The translations under genes and the position numbers were made by a program. The notes below the pieces were generated by a model. That model made no database searches. It was given only the letters and a program-made list of their open reading frames with translations, and was not told where the DNA came from. From Tanypteryx hageni (Eukaryota; Arthropoda; Insecta; Odonata; Petaluridae), in NCBI GenBank assembly GCA_028673005.1, contig CM054116.1:147619173-147683172 (forward strand): a DNA stretch of 64,000 nt, read 5' to 3'. Positions 32,523-43,873 of this stretch are shown in pieces (positions within the stretch are counted from its first letter, which is position 1; each line of letters starts with the position of its first letter).

Positions 32523-33028
32523 ACGAATAGGGACTTGGAAGGTAAGAACTATGAGAAAGGCAGGAAAGCTAGAGAACTTGAAAGAAGAAATAGAGTTGAC
32601 ATTATAGGACTAAGCGAAACTAGATGCGAGGGAGAAGAACAGTTCGACTCGGAAGAATTCACGGTAGTTTATTCTGGAGGAAATAGTGGGGAAAGGGGAG
32701 TAGCTCTGGTACTTAGGAAAGATATGATGAAAAGCGTGACAAAGATAATAGCAACGAACGATAGACTGATCGCAATAAAGCTAAAAGCAGTCCCAGTGGA
32801 CATACTGATAATCCAGGTATATATGCCAATGTCAGCTCATGAAGATGAAGAAATCGAGGAGATTTATGAGCAAATTAATGAAATTTACAAAGAAGATGGA
32901 AGAGGAAAGGTAAACTGCATAATAATGGGAGATTGGAACAGCATAGTCGGAGAAGGACTGGAAGAAAATGTTGTCGGGCAATATGGACTTGGGAAGAGAA
33001 ATCGAGGAGGGGAGAAACTCGTAGAATT
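32523..33028 (+). pseudogene. RTE-type retroelement, endonuclease part (left arm)
   Basis: Encodes the central part of an apurinic-like EEP endonuclease: GTWNVRTM-type start, DIIGLSETRC (catalytic Glu) and CIIMGDWNS (Asp/Asn). It is frameshifted near 32590 by a 10-bp deletion relative to the right arm and lacks the N-terminal residues present there. The frame enters repeat sequence at 33029. The domain's C-terminus resumes at about 35756. In family terms this is the craniofacial development protein 2-like endonuclease of RTE elements. Confidence 0.85.
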
Positions 33029-35531
33029 CTGCAGTATCAGAAGGCTACGGTTTGAGTTTATTTCAATTCTTTGTTAAGTCTTTAAATTTTTCTCGCAGTT
33101 TCTTAAAATATTTGGAACTTTTAGAAATATTACAGGTATGGAGAAAGTTAAAAGGTGGCCACATGAGATTTTTTTTAACTACAAGCATGAAAAGACAAGT
33201 GTTTTAAATTAACTTGCTATTTACTAACAACGCATTTGAAAAATTGCTTTTGGCATATGACGGTCAATGTTGTAATGGCAGAATACAATATATTGTTTTG
33301 AGTTTGCTCAATTTATTTATCAAACTGAATGTAAATGAATTCAAATAGTTCTAAAAATTTTGACAGTTATCAAAAATGATTTGAGGGTTGGAATTTATTC
33401 TGTGAAAGTGTCGACAAAAATTGATAGTTAAACTAACTATTGTGATATTTTCCGATTCAATATTTATACAAATTATTACATATGCTAGGAGGTTTGCCCA
33501 TATGTGCTACGCAAATCAACCCCATGCCTCACTCTGCGAAGCGAATTCATCCGCTGCCTGTGTGCAACCCTGAACCTCCTCTTTTCTGCATATATTTAAG
33601 GCAGAAAATTACCATATCTTTTGGCATATAAGATGCACTTTTTTCCACAGAAGTTACCCCCAAAATCAGCCTGCGTCTTATAAGCCAAATGTTAGAATAT
33701 TATGGTTCTCAATACTGAAACTAACACACTTGTCCCCAATATGTAATAATTGGCAGTCCTTCAATGCAAAACCACGAAAATATACATTATTAATAATTAA
33801 TAGTGAAAATTTGTTAATATGTATGCACAGCAATACTGTAGGTAATGTGAATTCCAATGATGTGTTTTCATTGTTGCGCTTAATTACATATACGATCGCG
33901 GTAATTACAATTTCGGCGAGTTTTTGACATTAGTCATATGTTTAAGATTCTAATTTGCCTGCTGAATAGCGCTATTAATGACACGGAACATAATAGTTGT
34001 GGTAGATGTGATAACATTTTTGTAAATACCTAGGATAAATAGCATTGCGTGTAATGAGGTCACAATGGCCACGAGAATGCAAAGATATGCCTACACTGTT
34101 ACCTATAAACCTCAGGCAAATCAATAAGCAAAAAGCATGGAAAATGAGTAACAGCACGTCATTTCAGTCCACCTTCCACAGAGAAAAATGATCCGTGAAT
34201 AAAGAAAACAAGGAAAACCTGTAACTGATGGGAAAAGAGAAACTTCGTAAACTTGGTCCTAAATGATCACAAATAGAGGAGGAAGTGAAGGATTAGAGCA
34301 AAGATGGATTAAAAAAGAGGAAGTTTGGTATTGCTGTATTGATTAGATTAATAATGTATGAGGCAAAAAGAGTTGCAGATGAAAAAGGAGTAGTTGAGCA
34401 TACCTATTGTTATTACATATGCATTCCATTTATTAATTTTCCCATTCAATTAAAATATCATCTTACCCTTAAATTTAAGTATGTGTTATCGGAAAAGAAA
34501 TTATCTATCTCTCCCTCCCTCTATCCCTCTTCTCTCTGTTCTTCTCTCTTTAGGGGCTGGGTGGAAGATGGGGCTTCTTAGTCTCAATCTCGCCATAAAT
34601 AAAGACCAAATCAATCAATCTTTCACTCTCCCCTTTCTTCCATTATCCACAGTGTAAACTAAGAACGAATGGAAAAGAACAGTTGGCAGTTCCTGAGTTT
34701 TTATCTCTGAAACTATAAGTAGTAATCACATGACCCCAAGGCCTTTTTGTGATAAATGTTGTCCTCTATCTGAATAATTTTTAATCTATACCTATAGATC
34801 ATATAAGAGCTTGGGGGAGAAAAATATGGTTTTATAATTGTTGTTCACCGATAGAATTGTCGTAGCGATCAATGTAAACAAAATATGTGATATTATGCTT
34901 AGGATATTCTAGAATGTTTATCTCCGAAACCATAAGTCGTAATTATGTAGTCTTGCGAAATTTTTGTGGTAATGATGTCCTCCATCCGAATAAATATTTT
35001 AATCGATACCTTATAAGAGTTAGGGAGAAAAAAATATGGCATTTAATTGTTGCTTGACAGATGCCATTTAACGAGAAACAGGTATTGCAGCGCAAGTAAT
35101 AATTGATGGATACAGTTCAAAATCACAATTTGGCAATGAATTTTAATAAGTAAAAATAATACTCCATTTAATTAAAATCTGCCCAGCAGTTTCAGAGATT
35201 AAACATGCATATGGATGGACTGAGGCAACATGTCCATAAGGCATTCCGCCAAGACCCCAGGAAAACTCTAATTTTCACCCACAATCCTGATGCAAAATGG
35301 CGGCTGTTTAAAAGATTTAAAAATTAATTTGTCGGAAATGGTACGTTAGAGAATAAAACATTATAAACCAAAAATGTCTTGGTAAGAGCTATCCCATAAA
35401 ATTATTTTCAGCTTAGCGAGGTGTGCAGCATCAAAGTCCCTGGAGTGAGCAGTTGATGCGTGTAGGAGCAGTGCCACAAATGAGTGCCTTAATATGAGCC
35501 ATGAAGCATTTAACGTGTCATCCAGAGAGAG

Positions 35532-35726
35532 ATGCATGGAATGAGGAGGGAGAGAAGGGATAAAGGATGTCTATTTCCCAGCAATCCAGCTTTTTGTATG
35601 TCGATAAATAAGGCTCAAGGTCAAACTTTTTCTCATATAAGCCTCTTTCTGGATGAGCCAGTTTTTGCTCATGGCCAATTATATGTTGCACTATTGCGAA
35701 CCAGAAATGGAAATAATTTGCACTGA
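35532..35726 (+). pseudogene. Helitron/Pif1 helicase C-terminal fragment (left arm)
   Basis: A 64-codon frame with CMSINKAQGQTFSHISLFL and FAHGQLYVALLRTR, the last helicase motif of Helitron and Pif1-family helicases (normally VALSR; here VALLR). No Rep or upstream helicase motifs are present. It is a small remnant captured in the composite insertion. Confidence 0.75.
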
Positions 35727-35755
35727 TGGTGTAATGGTTAGCATGTCGGCTTTCT
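35720..35755 (+). ncRNA. tRNA-derived SINE head, 5' half only (left arm)
   Basis: GCACTGATGGTGTAATGGTTAGCAT has a tRNA-like acceptor side and box A. The sequence breaks off into the RTE at GGCTTTCT. A fuller copy lies at about 51695-51768 on the minus strand. It gives a junction, not a gene. Confidence 0.45.
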
Positions 35756-35771
35756 AAATAATGACCTTGTA

Positions 35772-38066
35772 GTGACTAATACATGGTTTAAAAACCATAA
35801 ACGAAGGTTATACACATGGAAAAGCCCAAGAGATAGAATGAGATGCCAAATAGATTACACCCTTGTAAAACAAAGATTCAGGAATGGCATAAAGCACGCC
35901 AAGGCATTTCAAGGAGCGGACATTGATTCAGATCACAGCCTTCTAATACTTGACGTGAGTACAAAGCTCAAACAAATAAGAAAAACGAGAAGAGAAAGAC
36001 AGGCCTGGGACCTAGAAAAACTGAAAGAAAGGCAGGATGTAGTCAGCATGAAGTTGGAAGATAACCTAAGAACGTTGGAAAACAAACCGAAGATCGTTGA
36101 TATAGAATGGGATGAAATTAAAACCAGTATCAAGGATACCTTGGATAAAGAGATTGGAAAAGAAGAGAAGAAAATCAGAAAACCATGGATCACGAAGGAA
36201 ATGCTGGAGAAAATGGATGAGAGACGAAAATGGAAAAACGTTAACACTGAAGAAGGTAGAGCCAACTATAGGCATATAAACAATGAGTTGAGAAGGGTAA
36301 CAGATAAAGCTAGAGAAAATTGGATAAAAGGAAAATGTGATGAAATAGAACAAATGGAGAAGTTAGGACGGTACGATATGATGTGCACTAGAGCACTCAA
36401 GTTAGAAGATAAGAAATCTAATGGAATTAATGGTATGGGAATTATGAATACAGATGGGAAGATAGTCTCAGAAACAAAGGATGTAGCACAGGTATGGGAA
36501 GAATACATTAAGGAATTATACAGCAAACAGGCAGGAGCGGCAAAAATTGAACTGGAAGATGAGGAAAACATTGAAGAAGACAACTTAGGACCAAGTATTA
36601 TGGAGAGCAAAGTAGAAAAAGCGATAGTGGAACTAAAGAAGGGGAAAGCCACAGGCAGCGATGGAATACCGGCTGAGATACCTAAAGTCATAGGATCAGA
36701 AGGACTAAAAGCAATCACGAAAATAATTAATAAGATTTACCACACAGGAGAATGGCCTCGGGATTTCCTAGAAGTAACAATGATCCCTCTAAAGAAGAAG
36801 CCAAAGGCAATGCAGTGTAAAGATTACAGAACAATAAGCCTTCTGTCACACACATCGAAGATCATCATGAGGATTCTTACTAAAAGGCTGGAGAAAAAGG
36901 CAGAAGAAATAATAGGGGAAGATCAATTCGGTTTCAGAAAAGGACGAGGAACTAGAGATGCTATAGGAGTAGTTAGAATCATATCAGAAAGGGCAATAGA
37001 GTACAGTCAAGATATCTGCACATGTTTTGTAGACTGGCAGAAGGCCTTTGATAGAGTAAATTGGGTAAAGTTGATGAAGATATTAAAGGATATAGGTGTA
37101 GACTGGAAAGACAGGAGACTGATCAGGATTCTATATGTGAATCAAGTTGTAAAGGTCAGGTTGGAGGATGCGGACACCTGCGGAGTAAATACCAGGAGAG
37201 GAGTAAGACAGGACTGCTGTCTATCGTCGACCCTATTCAGTATATATGGAGAAAGTGTAATGCAAGAAGCATTAGAAGGCACAGGAGATTTCAAAATTGG
37301 AGGAAGGATAATAAGAACAGTAAAACACATTGATGATCAAGTACTTCTAGCAAGAAAAGAAGAGGAACTCCTGAAAATGATAAATAGACTAGTGATAACA
37401 GGTAGAAAATACGGTATGGAAATAAATACAGAAAAATCCAAGGTCATTCGAATGTCAGGCAAAGAAGAGAATCTGAACATAAGTATTGGGGGAAAGCCTT
37501 TAGAACACGTTTCAGAATATAAATACCTTGGAAGCATCATAACACGAGAAGCAAAATGTATGGATGAGATCAGAACTAGAATAAGAAAAGCAAAAGCGGC
37601 TATCAGGAGAAAGAAACAACTACTTACAGGGAATATAAGGGAAGATATCCGCAAGAAGTTGATAAAATGCTACTTATGGAGTATAGCATTGTATGGGGCA
37701 GAAACGTGGACGCTAAGGAAACATGACATAAAATACTTGGAAAGGTTTGAAATGTGGACTTGGAGGAGAATGTTGAAGATAAAATGGACAGATAGGATGA
37801 AAAACGATGAAGTTCTACGAAGAATAGGTGAGAAGCAAATGATTATACAGACTATCAGAAAGAGGAAGGCTAACTGGGTTGGACATTACCTGAGGAGAGA
37901 GAGTGTGACTAAAGACGTGTTAGAAGGAAAACTAGATGGGAAAAGGGAAAGAGGTAGGAAAAGGTTTCAGCTGATAGACGATTTGAAAGGGAAAGAGAGT
38001 TATCAAGATATGAAGAGGACAGCGGGAAATAGGAGTATATGGAGAACCAGGTTTAACCAAGAATAG
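35772..38066 (+). CDS. RTE-type reverse transcriptase, 764-codon frame (left arm)
   Basis: The frame starts inside the endonuclease C-terminus (SDHSLLILDV, about residues 54-63, is its conserved SDH motif). A linker follows, then RT: YRTISLLSHTSKII and GFRKGRGTRDAI, motif A CFVDWQKAFDRVNW, motif B GVRQDCCLSSTLFSIY, motif C HIDDQVLLA (usual YADD as HIDD; both Asp kept). The C-terminus has WSIALYGAETWTLRK and WVGHYLRR, typical of this family. The first Met is internal, so the natural ORF began in the endonuclease, 2.7 kb upstream across the insertion. The 3' end (38070-38112) has the hairpin-like CCTGTCTACAGACAGACTACC and an ATGATG tail, used for target-primed insertion. The full frame is intact and identical to the right-arm copy. 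Confidence 0.9.
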   Translation: MTNTWFKNHKRRLYTWKSPRDRMRCQIDYTLVKQRFRNGIKHAKAFQGADIDSDHSLLILDVSTKLKQIRKTRRERQAWDLEKLKERQDVVSMKLEDNLRTLENKPKIVDIEWDEIKTSIKDTLDKEIGKEEKKIRKPWITKEMLEKMDERRKWKNVNTEEGRANYRHINNELRRVTDKARENWIKGKCDEIEQMEKLGRYDMMCTRALKLEDKKSNGINGMGIMNTDGKIVSETKDVAQVWEEYIKELYSKQAGAAKIELEDEENIEEDNLGPSIMESKVEKAIVELKKGKATGSDGIPAEIPKVIGSEGLKAITKIINKIYHTGEWPRDFLEVTMIPLKKKPKAMQCKDYRTISLLSHTSKIIMRILTKRLEKKAEEIIGEDQFGFRKGRGTRDAIGVVRIISERAIEYSQDICTCFVDWQKAFDRVNWVKLMKILKDIGVDWKDRRLIRILYVNQVVKVRLEDADTCGVNTRRGVRQDCCLSSTLFSIYGESVMQEALEGTGDFKIGGRIIRTVKHIDDQVLLARKEEELLKMINRLVITGRKYGMEINTEKSKVIRMSGKEENLNISIGGKPLEHVSEYKYLGSIITREAKCMDEIRTRIRKAKAAIRRKKQLLTGNIREDIRKKLIKCYLWSIALYGAETWTLRKHDIKYLERFEMWTWRRMLKIKWTDRMKNDEVLRRIGEKQMIIQTIRKRKANWVGHYLRRESVTKDVLEGKLDGKRERGRKRFQLIDDLKGKESYQDMKRTAGNRSIWRTRFNQE

Positions 38067-38349
38067 TCATGGACCTGTCTACAGACAGACTACCTATGAT
38101 GATGATGATGATTATGAAAATCCATAACAATTCGTTTGTGTATTAACTGTACTTTTAATTGCTGAGGGGGAGCCAAAACTATCATTAAGCCCAGGCAATC
38201 ACGAGGGTCGAAACGGGAAACTTTAAGGGCTTTGATTCCACTATATTTATTATTAGTTTTTCTATATTTTTATGTTGACAGTAAGTAAGCATTATCCGAT
38301 AGATATTTTTGTTAAAATATTTAAAGATCAACTGCATAAATATTCAAGT

Positions 38350-39152
38350 TTAACCCTCTTCTGGTGACGTGCGATTTTTGTAACATAACTGGTGATGATG
38401 GGTCATGGAGACGCTCTAATTAAAAATGATGTAATTAATATCGATATTATAAATTATCAAAATATTGCATGTGTTGTTTCTCTACTGGGTTCTGAGCTAT
38501 TATTTCTGATTTAATTATTATTGTTTTTGATAATTTAACTTTTATAGGAAGAAATCTACAAATCGACGCAAAAATCACTTCTTTTAACACATTTCGCTAG
38601 TTATTGAAAAAACTCTTAAACAAAATTTGTTTGAAAGAAAATTACACATGGATTGTAAGTTTGAATGATCATAAATCAATATTAAAAAAACAATTTGTAA
38701 AAATTAACTTTTGTAGAAAACTGCAGGTATAAAATTTGCATAAAATTATTTGACCTCGTTAGCACAATCTTTACAAATAGTGGTAATTAAGGGCAATGTG
38801 GTGGTGATATATATTGTGTTTCTCATATTTAAACCTGGCATGTTGGCCTCTCGAAATTGGTCACTTATAGTGACCAATAGGAGATATATATTTATTCTGA
38901 CCCAATGGTGTAAACCTTAGAGGCTTCACAGTGTAACTTAACTGGTGACCATGGGTCCCACAGACCCAACAAAAAGTTTGAAATAAAAAAAAATTCCGAG
39001 AAAAACGACGAACCACAGCTTTCTAGCGCTGACTGTAAATATCCTAATTTGAGGGTACCTATTTTCAAATTTACAGATGGTAAAGTTTAAACATGTGAAG
39101 GCAATAAAAATCTAACGGTTTGTCAGACACATGGTCACCAGTTATGGGTTAA
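38350..39152. mobile_element. piggyBac-type MITE (38354-39148) with TTAA TSD (left arm)
   Basis: The left end CCCTCTTCTGGTGAC and the right end, inverted CCCATAACTGGTGACC, form imperfect TIRs starting with CCC. TTAA lies at 38350-38353 and 39149-39152, the signature target of piggyBac. Length is 795 bp with no transposase. Internal repeats of CTGGTGA(C/T)(C/G)ATGGGTC and a 23-bp hairpin at 38856-38878 are present. Confidence 0.75.
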
Positions 39153-39443
39153 CATTTGTCCATGGGAGCTCCTACACTTTTACATGAGGTATGATTGTGG
39201 CTTATGTTATGATGCATGCTGAAATGCAAATTGTGTTGAGAGTGGAAGTAATACTGCAAAACTAAAACAGTCTTTGTAGTATATGTTAGAAGAAAAATGT
39301 ATCATACACTATGCTGGGTGGGAATTTAGAATTGTCTCTACTATCCACTTATTCCATGCTCCCACACAAAAACATTGCTTGTGGAGCTCATGATGGAGTA
39401 TACATTGTATACCTGACATTATCTCGATTATACAAGCTTTAAT

Positions 39444-39776
39444 GTAATGACTGTAATGCCGTTTATTGCGGAAGGACCGGATTTAATTTATATACAAGCA
39501 TATATATTATTATAAATGGTACTACGTAAATCAATAAGCAACTAACCTCTCTCTGTAATGACTTTAATGCCGTTTATTGCAGAAGGACCGGATGTAATTT
39601 ATATACAAGCATATATATTATCATAAATGGTACTACGTAAATCAATAAGCAACTAACCTCTCTCTGTAATGACTTTAATGCCGTTTGTTGCAGAAGGACC
39701 AGATGTAATTTATATACAAGCTTATATATTATCATAAATGGTACTACGTAAATCAATAAGCAACTAACCTCTCTCT
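39444..39776 (+). repeat. Three tandem 111-bp repeats (left arm)
   Basis: Units start at 39444, 39555 and 39666 with GTAATGACTKTAATGCCGTT and end with AACCTCTCTCT. The short repeated frames readable here on the minus strand are repeats, not genes. The mirror array is at 44112-44444. Confidence 0.9.
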
Positions 39777-39886
39777 ATGCCAAACATCTCATTTAGATCA
39801 ATCACATATCTGACTTCACCCCAACTAGCCTTCATTAAAAAAAAATGGTAGGAATGTTTACGTTTTAGAAGAATTATAAATAATCA

Positions 39887-39930
39887 CAGACCTGTCTACG
39901 GACAGACTACCTATGATGATGATGATGATG
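39887..39930 (+). repeat. Second RTE 3'-end fragment (left arm)
   Basis: CAGACCTGTCTACGGACAGAC plus CTACCTATGATGATG repeats the 3' end of the RTE at 38070-38112 with few changes. The preceding sequence is unrelated, so this is a severely truncated copy. Confidence 0.75.
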
Positions 39931-40844
39931 TTAAAAATACACAATTGCAAGGAAAATTGAGAAATGACAGCTGTTTCCACCATTAATGTTGTGTATAAAA
40001 AAATTTTAAATGCCTAATTTTTTGTTAATCAATTTTACAATATTTAATTTTGTTTTATTTTTTCTTATTCTGTTGTTGAATTTTTAATCTACACTTACAA
40101 AATACAATTTTAAAAATACAAAACCAGAAGTCCAAACCAGGACTAATTCAGGCAGGTTTCCTCAAGTTGACATCCCGAATTGATTACTTATATTGACAAG
40201 AAATTTTTCGGTATGTGTTAATCATTCCAAAGAATTCTCATATCATAAATATCATTTGTAATTCATAGTTTATCAGTGGTAGAGAAAAATTTAAAAACAA
40301 ATTAATAGAGCATTATCAGGTTTAAAATATTAAAAACAATGTCAAAATCTCTTTCTGAAATACTTTGCATGTTTTTTTAAAATAAACAAATTTAATAAAT
40401 GTTACTGTTTATATGCTAATATGTCTGGATCAACTGTGTATTGCTGAAGAGTAGTTGAGTGTAAAAGAAAATAACCCATTTGTTCACTCATCTATACTCC
40501 AGCCAAGTTTGGTAAAAATCGTCTCCATGGCAACAATCCGATAAAATGTGATTTAAAGTGCAAAAACGCTAAGTTTTACTAGAAATTCAAGAAAATACAA
40601 TCAATTATCAAAATTCGGTGATAAAAATTAGAATCTACATTCTTTTCTCCTTAGAACAGTACAAACTTTGCTCCAATATCACAATTTTAAGATATTTTAA
40701 AGAATTAAAGAAAACATCTCAGTACGGTAAATTTGGGATTTCCTATGTAAATCAAATAGGATGAAAACATTCCTGGAATCAAACCCGGGACTTCATTCTT
40801 CGCAAAATAAAATATAGCCTGGTGGTGGGCCCTGGCAGCACGAG

Positions 40845-40920
40845 TATAGCATTATATGGGGCAGAAACATGGACGCTAAGGAAAAATTACATAAAATACT
40901 TGGAAAGCTTTGAAATGTAT
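40845..40920 (+). repeat. RTE RT fragment in spacer
   Basis: About 76 bp matches the RTE region encoding ALYGAETWTLRK with several differences (for example AAAAATTAC for AAACATGAC). It diverges beyond. A separate, older fragment of the same family. Confidence 0.75.
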
Positions 40921-41868
40921 CCTAGATATGGCAACTTGATTTTTTTGATGCTACCCCTCTAATGGCTAGTGTCGATTTGTCAATATTCATTAAATCATTT
41001 TTGTTTACAGATAGCATTAAAGGTTAATATTTGAGATCCTAGTGCAGTGATGATGAACCTATGGCACACATGCCAAAGGTAGCATATGAGACGATTTTTG
41101 TTGGCATGCCACTGAAAGGTGGAAAAAAATGTCTGGTTAATATAGTAACATGACAACAATGTACAGCATTTTACCCTCCAAAAGTATATCGAGTTCTCCA
41201 TCAGTTTTTTATGTTCCAGCAAACAATGTACCCCTGCAAACGATGCACCTCTGCAAATGATACATCCCTGCATATGCATCCACCCCCTGCATACACTTGT
41301 ACTCTGACTACACGAGTACTCTGCTTTGTGGGTATGTACAGAGTCTATAATTTTATAGGCAACAACATTAGCCCAGAAGAAACTGCTACCATTGTCTGAT
41401 TTTACCAATAGACTTTCGCGAGAGATATGCCCTCTCCTCGAGAACAGACCGAATGAGGGGAGTTCCAAGCTGGAAATGTTGCAGAACATGATGCAGAGAA
41501 GGTGCGCTAGTGAGGCAGTCACAAGGGTCAAATCAGAGAGGAGAGCAAGAATGAGAGAGGATGAGAAAGCAGCGAGAGAGCAGCTAAAACTGGCCGGGAG
41601 AATTTTTCCTTGTTCATCCAAGTGCTATTTTCATATTGTTTTTTATCCCTCCAAATGGACAATTCTATTGAGTATATCTTTTGTATATTTCTGTTTTGTA
41701 TAATTTCACTTCAATATAATTGTCACGTTATCATTGTAAGAAATTGACGGAATAAAGAGGTCTGAAGATCCTATGCAGACAGGCATAAGCTGTAATATTG
41801 GGAAAAATATATGGGCATAATATAATTATATAATAATAATCTGCATTCAGAAACGAGAAAATTGATCT

Positions 41869-41939
41869 GCCACGATAGTTCAGTGGTAGAATATCCACCC
41901 GGCAAGTGAAAGACCCAGGTTTGATTCCCAGTCATAGCA
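41869..41939 (+). ncRNA. tRNA-like SINE head (tRNA-Gly-like D arm)
   Basis: GTTCAGTGGTAGAAT matches the D-arm/box A of tRNA-Gly, and GGTTTGATTCCC resembles box B. Acceptor pairing is 5 of 7 and the anticodon arm is weak. Five Ts follow. The downstream stretch to about 42110 (CAGCAGCAGTGTCAC ... AATGAGACAG) resembles 1960-2075, suggesting a SINE body. A functional tRNA is unlikely. Confidence 0.45.
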
Positions 41940-43811
41940 GACTTTTTCTCTCATTTCAAAATTATTCCCAACATTATCATTGTGTTAGATTTGATCGCCT
42001 GTTGTCAGCAGCAGTGTCACTTAAGAAGAATTGTATTGTTTTTGTATCTTAAGTATCTTCTGAATTATGAGAGATTAATGTAAATGAGACAGTTGCATCT
42101 CAGATGGCTCTAGAAATTTGATAAATATATACCTGAACGAATATTGTTGGCAGAACGGTGAGTATGTTTCTCTTATAAGTACCTCAGTTTTGTGCCCATA
42201 AATTGCAGATAACTGCTCCCCGGTTAGTGCTATCTGCCTATGGTGTGCCTTAAAAAGTAGAAACATAGTTGTCATTCTGCCTCTAATAACTAGTAACAAT
42301 GATAATTAAGGATATATTCGATTTCCAAAATATATGCAATGGTTGCTAAACACTTTTTCTCATTTGGATTATTTTTTGCACTCATATGCTAGCACAGTTT
42401 GGCTAACTATTGCTTAAAAGCAAGGTTTCTGTGTGCCGGCAATCTGACTGGTTAACTTAATGTGGTTTTAATCGAGTGGATATAAGTAATGTTGGTTTTT
42501 GGTTTTTGTGAATAACAGTATTTATCAACATCATTTTTTTACCTTGAGTGATGGTGGAATCTAAGAATAAAAAAGCAAAATTTTCTTGCAAAGAAAGTGG
42601 AAGGAACTTTCAAGATCATTGGACTGAAAGATATGGTATGATTCAGAAGAAAGATATAGCATTATGTGTAATGAAAATGTTGTGTGCAGAAATTGATATG
42701 TAAAAATGCCAACTGCACTTGTCATACAAATAAAGAGTAATTTTTTAATAAGAACAAAAAAAAATATTTTACCACTAAATTCTTAAATATAATATTTGGA
42801 AAGCAGGCTAAGGGTGGCCAGTTAAGTCTCTGATATAGGGAAAGCAGCAATATGATTAGTTTGATGGTTTTCATGAAAATGTTACACCATTAGGTAGGAC
42901 ACAATTAAGATTGTCATCACTAATTAAGCAAAGGTGAGTGGATAATAGTGATTCAAGTTTTTAAAAATTTAAAATATCTACTAAACCTTGAGAAAAGCAC
43001 AGCAATGTGTTGTGGGTTTGTGGACAGCCATGATTCTATAAACTTGCATGCTGAGCAGAGACGTTCCAGAGGTGGAGCAAGATTTCTTCCTTGCCAGCCA
43101 AGGTAATGCGATTTCATCCCAAGAGAAGATGCCCTGTTATGTAAATCAGCTTCTTTTGGAATAGATAGGTCAAAAATCTGGAAAAACATCATAAATGTAT
43201 ATATTAGATTGAATCATTAGACCATTTTCAGTTTCAGAAATAAATTGCCAATATTAATTTACGAAATAAATAATTTCTTATAAAATAGTTCCCTAAAACC
43301 AACAACCAATGACATATGTAAGATATGGTAAAGGTGGAATGTATAAATTGTATGTATGCACATGTATGTAATTGTATTAAAATGGATATTTCTTTTAAAA
43401 AAGGAATGTACTGAGCCTAGTAATTAGAGTTTTGGGTTCCCAGAAATACTTTTTTCCGGGAAATGGAAATTAGATTTTCAAATATCCCAGGAATCCCGGA
43501 AACCCGGGAATAAGAATTATTTAGCATTTTTAATATTTAATACACCATTTTTCATTTAAACATGATATTTATTATTGATACAACATAAATACATAAGTCT
43601 TTAATAAATCCCAATGACATGTGATACATTATTTGCGACAAATTGTTAGCAGATTCAATATTCAGATGCACTTTGACTTGTGCAACTGATCTTTCCTCGA
43701 TGTTGATGATGTGCAGATAACAAGAGACCAGCTACTAATGTATCATATATAGCAATTCCCTCAAAGTTAAAATTGAGGTTAGAAAATGTATGAAAGAGGT
43801 TTAAAAACAAT

Positions 43812-43813
<2 letters not shown>

Positions 43814-43869
<56 letters not shown>
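43814..43869. repeat. Pure TA microsatellite at the inner right junction
   Basis: 56 bp of uninterrupted TA repeats ending where the right arm starts. Such tracts extrude cruciforms and break easily, so it may mark the rearrangement breakpoint. That role is inference. Confidence 0.9.

Positions 43870-43873
<4 letters not shown>

Larger units (their letters stand above)
33029..35755. other. 2.7-kb composite insertion splitting the RTE endonuclease (left arm)
   Basis: The stretch holds a segment like 32203-32360 (TATCAGAAGGCTACGG onward), a Tigger-like end fragment (about 33610-33700, TATAAGATGCAC), a CT-rich microsatellite (34500-34550), a duplicated block (34700-34820 and 34915-35030), a Helitron helicase tail (35532-35726) and a tRNA-like head (35720-35755). 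It is present at the same point in both arms. Confidence 0.7.
32523..40019 (+). repeat. Left arm of an 18.85-kb inverted duplication
   Basis: Bases 32523-40019 match the reverse complement of 43869-51375. Coordinates of mirrored features sum to 83888 throughout, shifting to 83898 only beyond a 10-bp indel near 32590. The 2295-bp RT frame translates identically in both arms. A few substitutions were seen elsewhere (for example near 33773, 39027, 39147 and in the 111-bp repeats), so the arms are near-identical but not copies of one read. The outer breakpoint cuts the RTE endonuclease; the inner one lies at AAATGCCTAATT. Confidence 0.93.
40020..43868. other. Unique spacer between palindrome arms
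   Basis: 3849 bp without a mirrored partner. It contains an RTE fragment at 40845-40920 (TGGGGCAGAAACATGGACGCT, like 37680-37757), a hAT-type end CAGTGATGATGAACCTATGG at 41045-41064, CCCTGCA-rich short repeats at 41225-41290, a tRNA-like SINE head at 41869-41939 and a TA microsatellite at its right edge. No protein gene is convincing. Confidence 0.7.

Noticed and set aside
35933..37654. Several antisense frames of 90-150 codons inside the RT gene, mirrored at 46234-47955
   Set aside because: They are shadows of the purine-rich RT codons; both arms show them because the arms are duplicates.
39574..39756. 60-codon frames repeated in the 111-bp arrays
   Set aside because: Products of tandem repeats; no start context or domain, and the repeat is noncoding in form.
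40995..41621. 208-codon minus-strand frame and an overlapping plus-strand frame in the spacer
   Set aside because: Neither has a recognisable domain, and they cross a hAT-type terminal repeat and CCCTGCA repeats. The plus-strand frame is charged and helical, but nothing supports expression.
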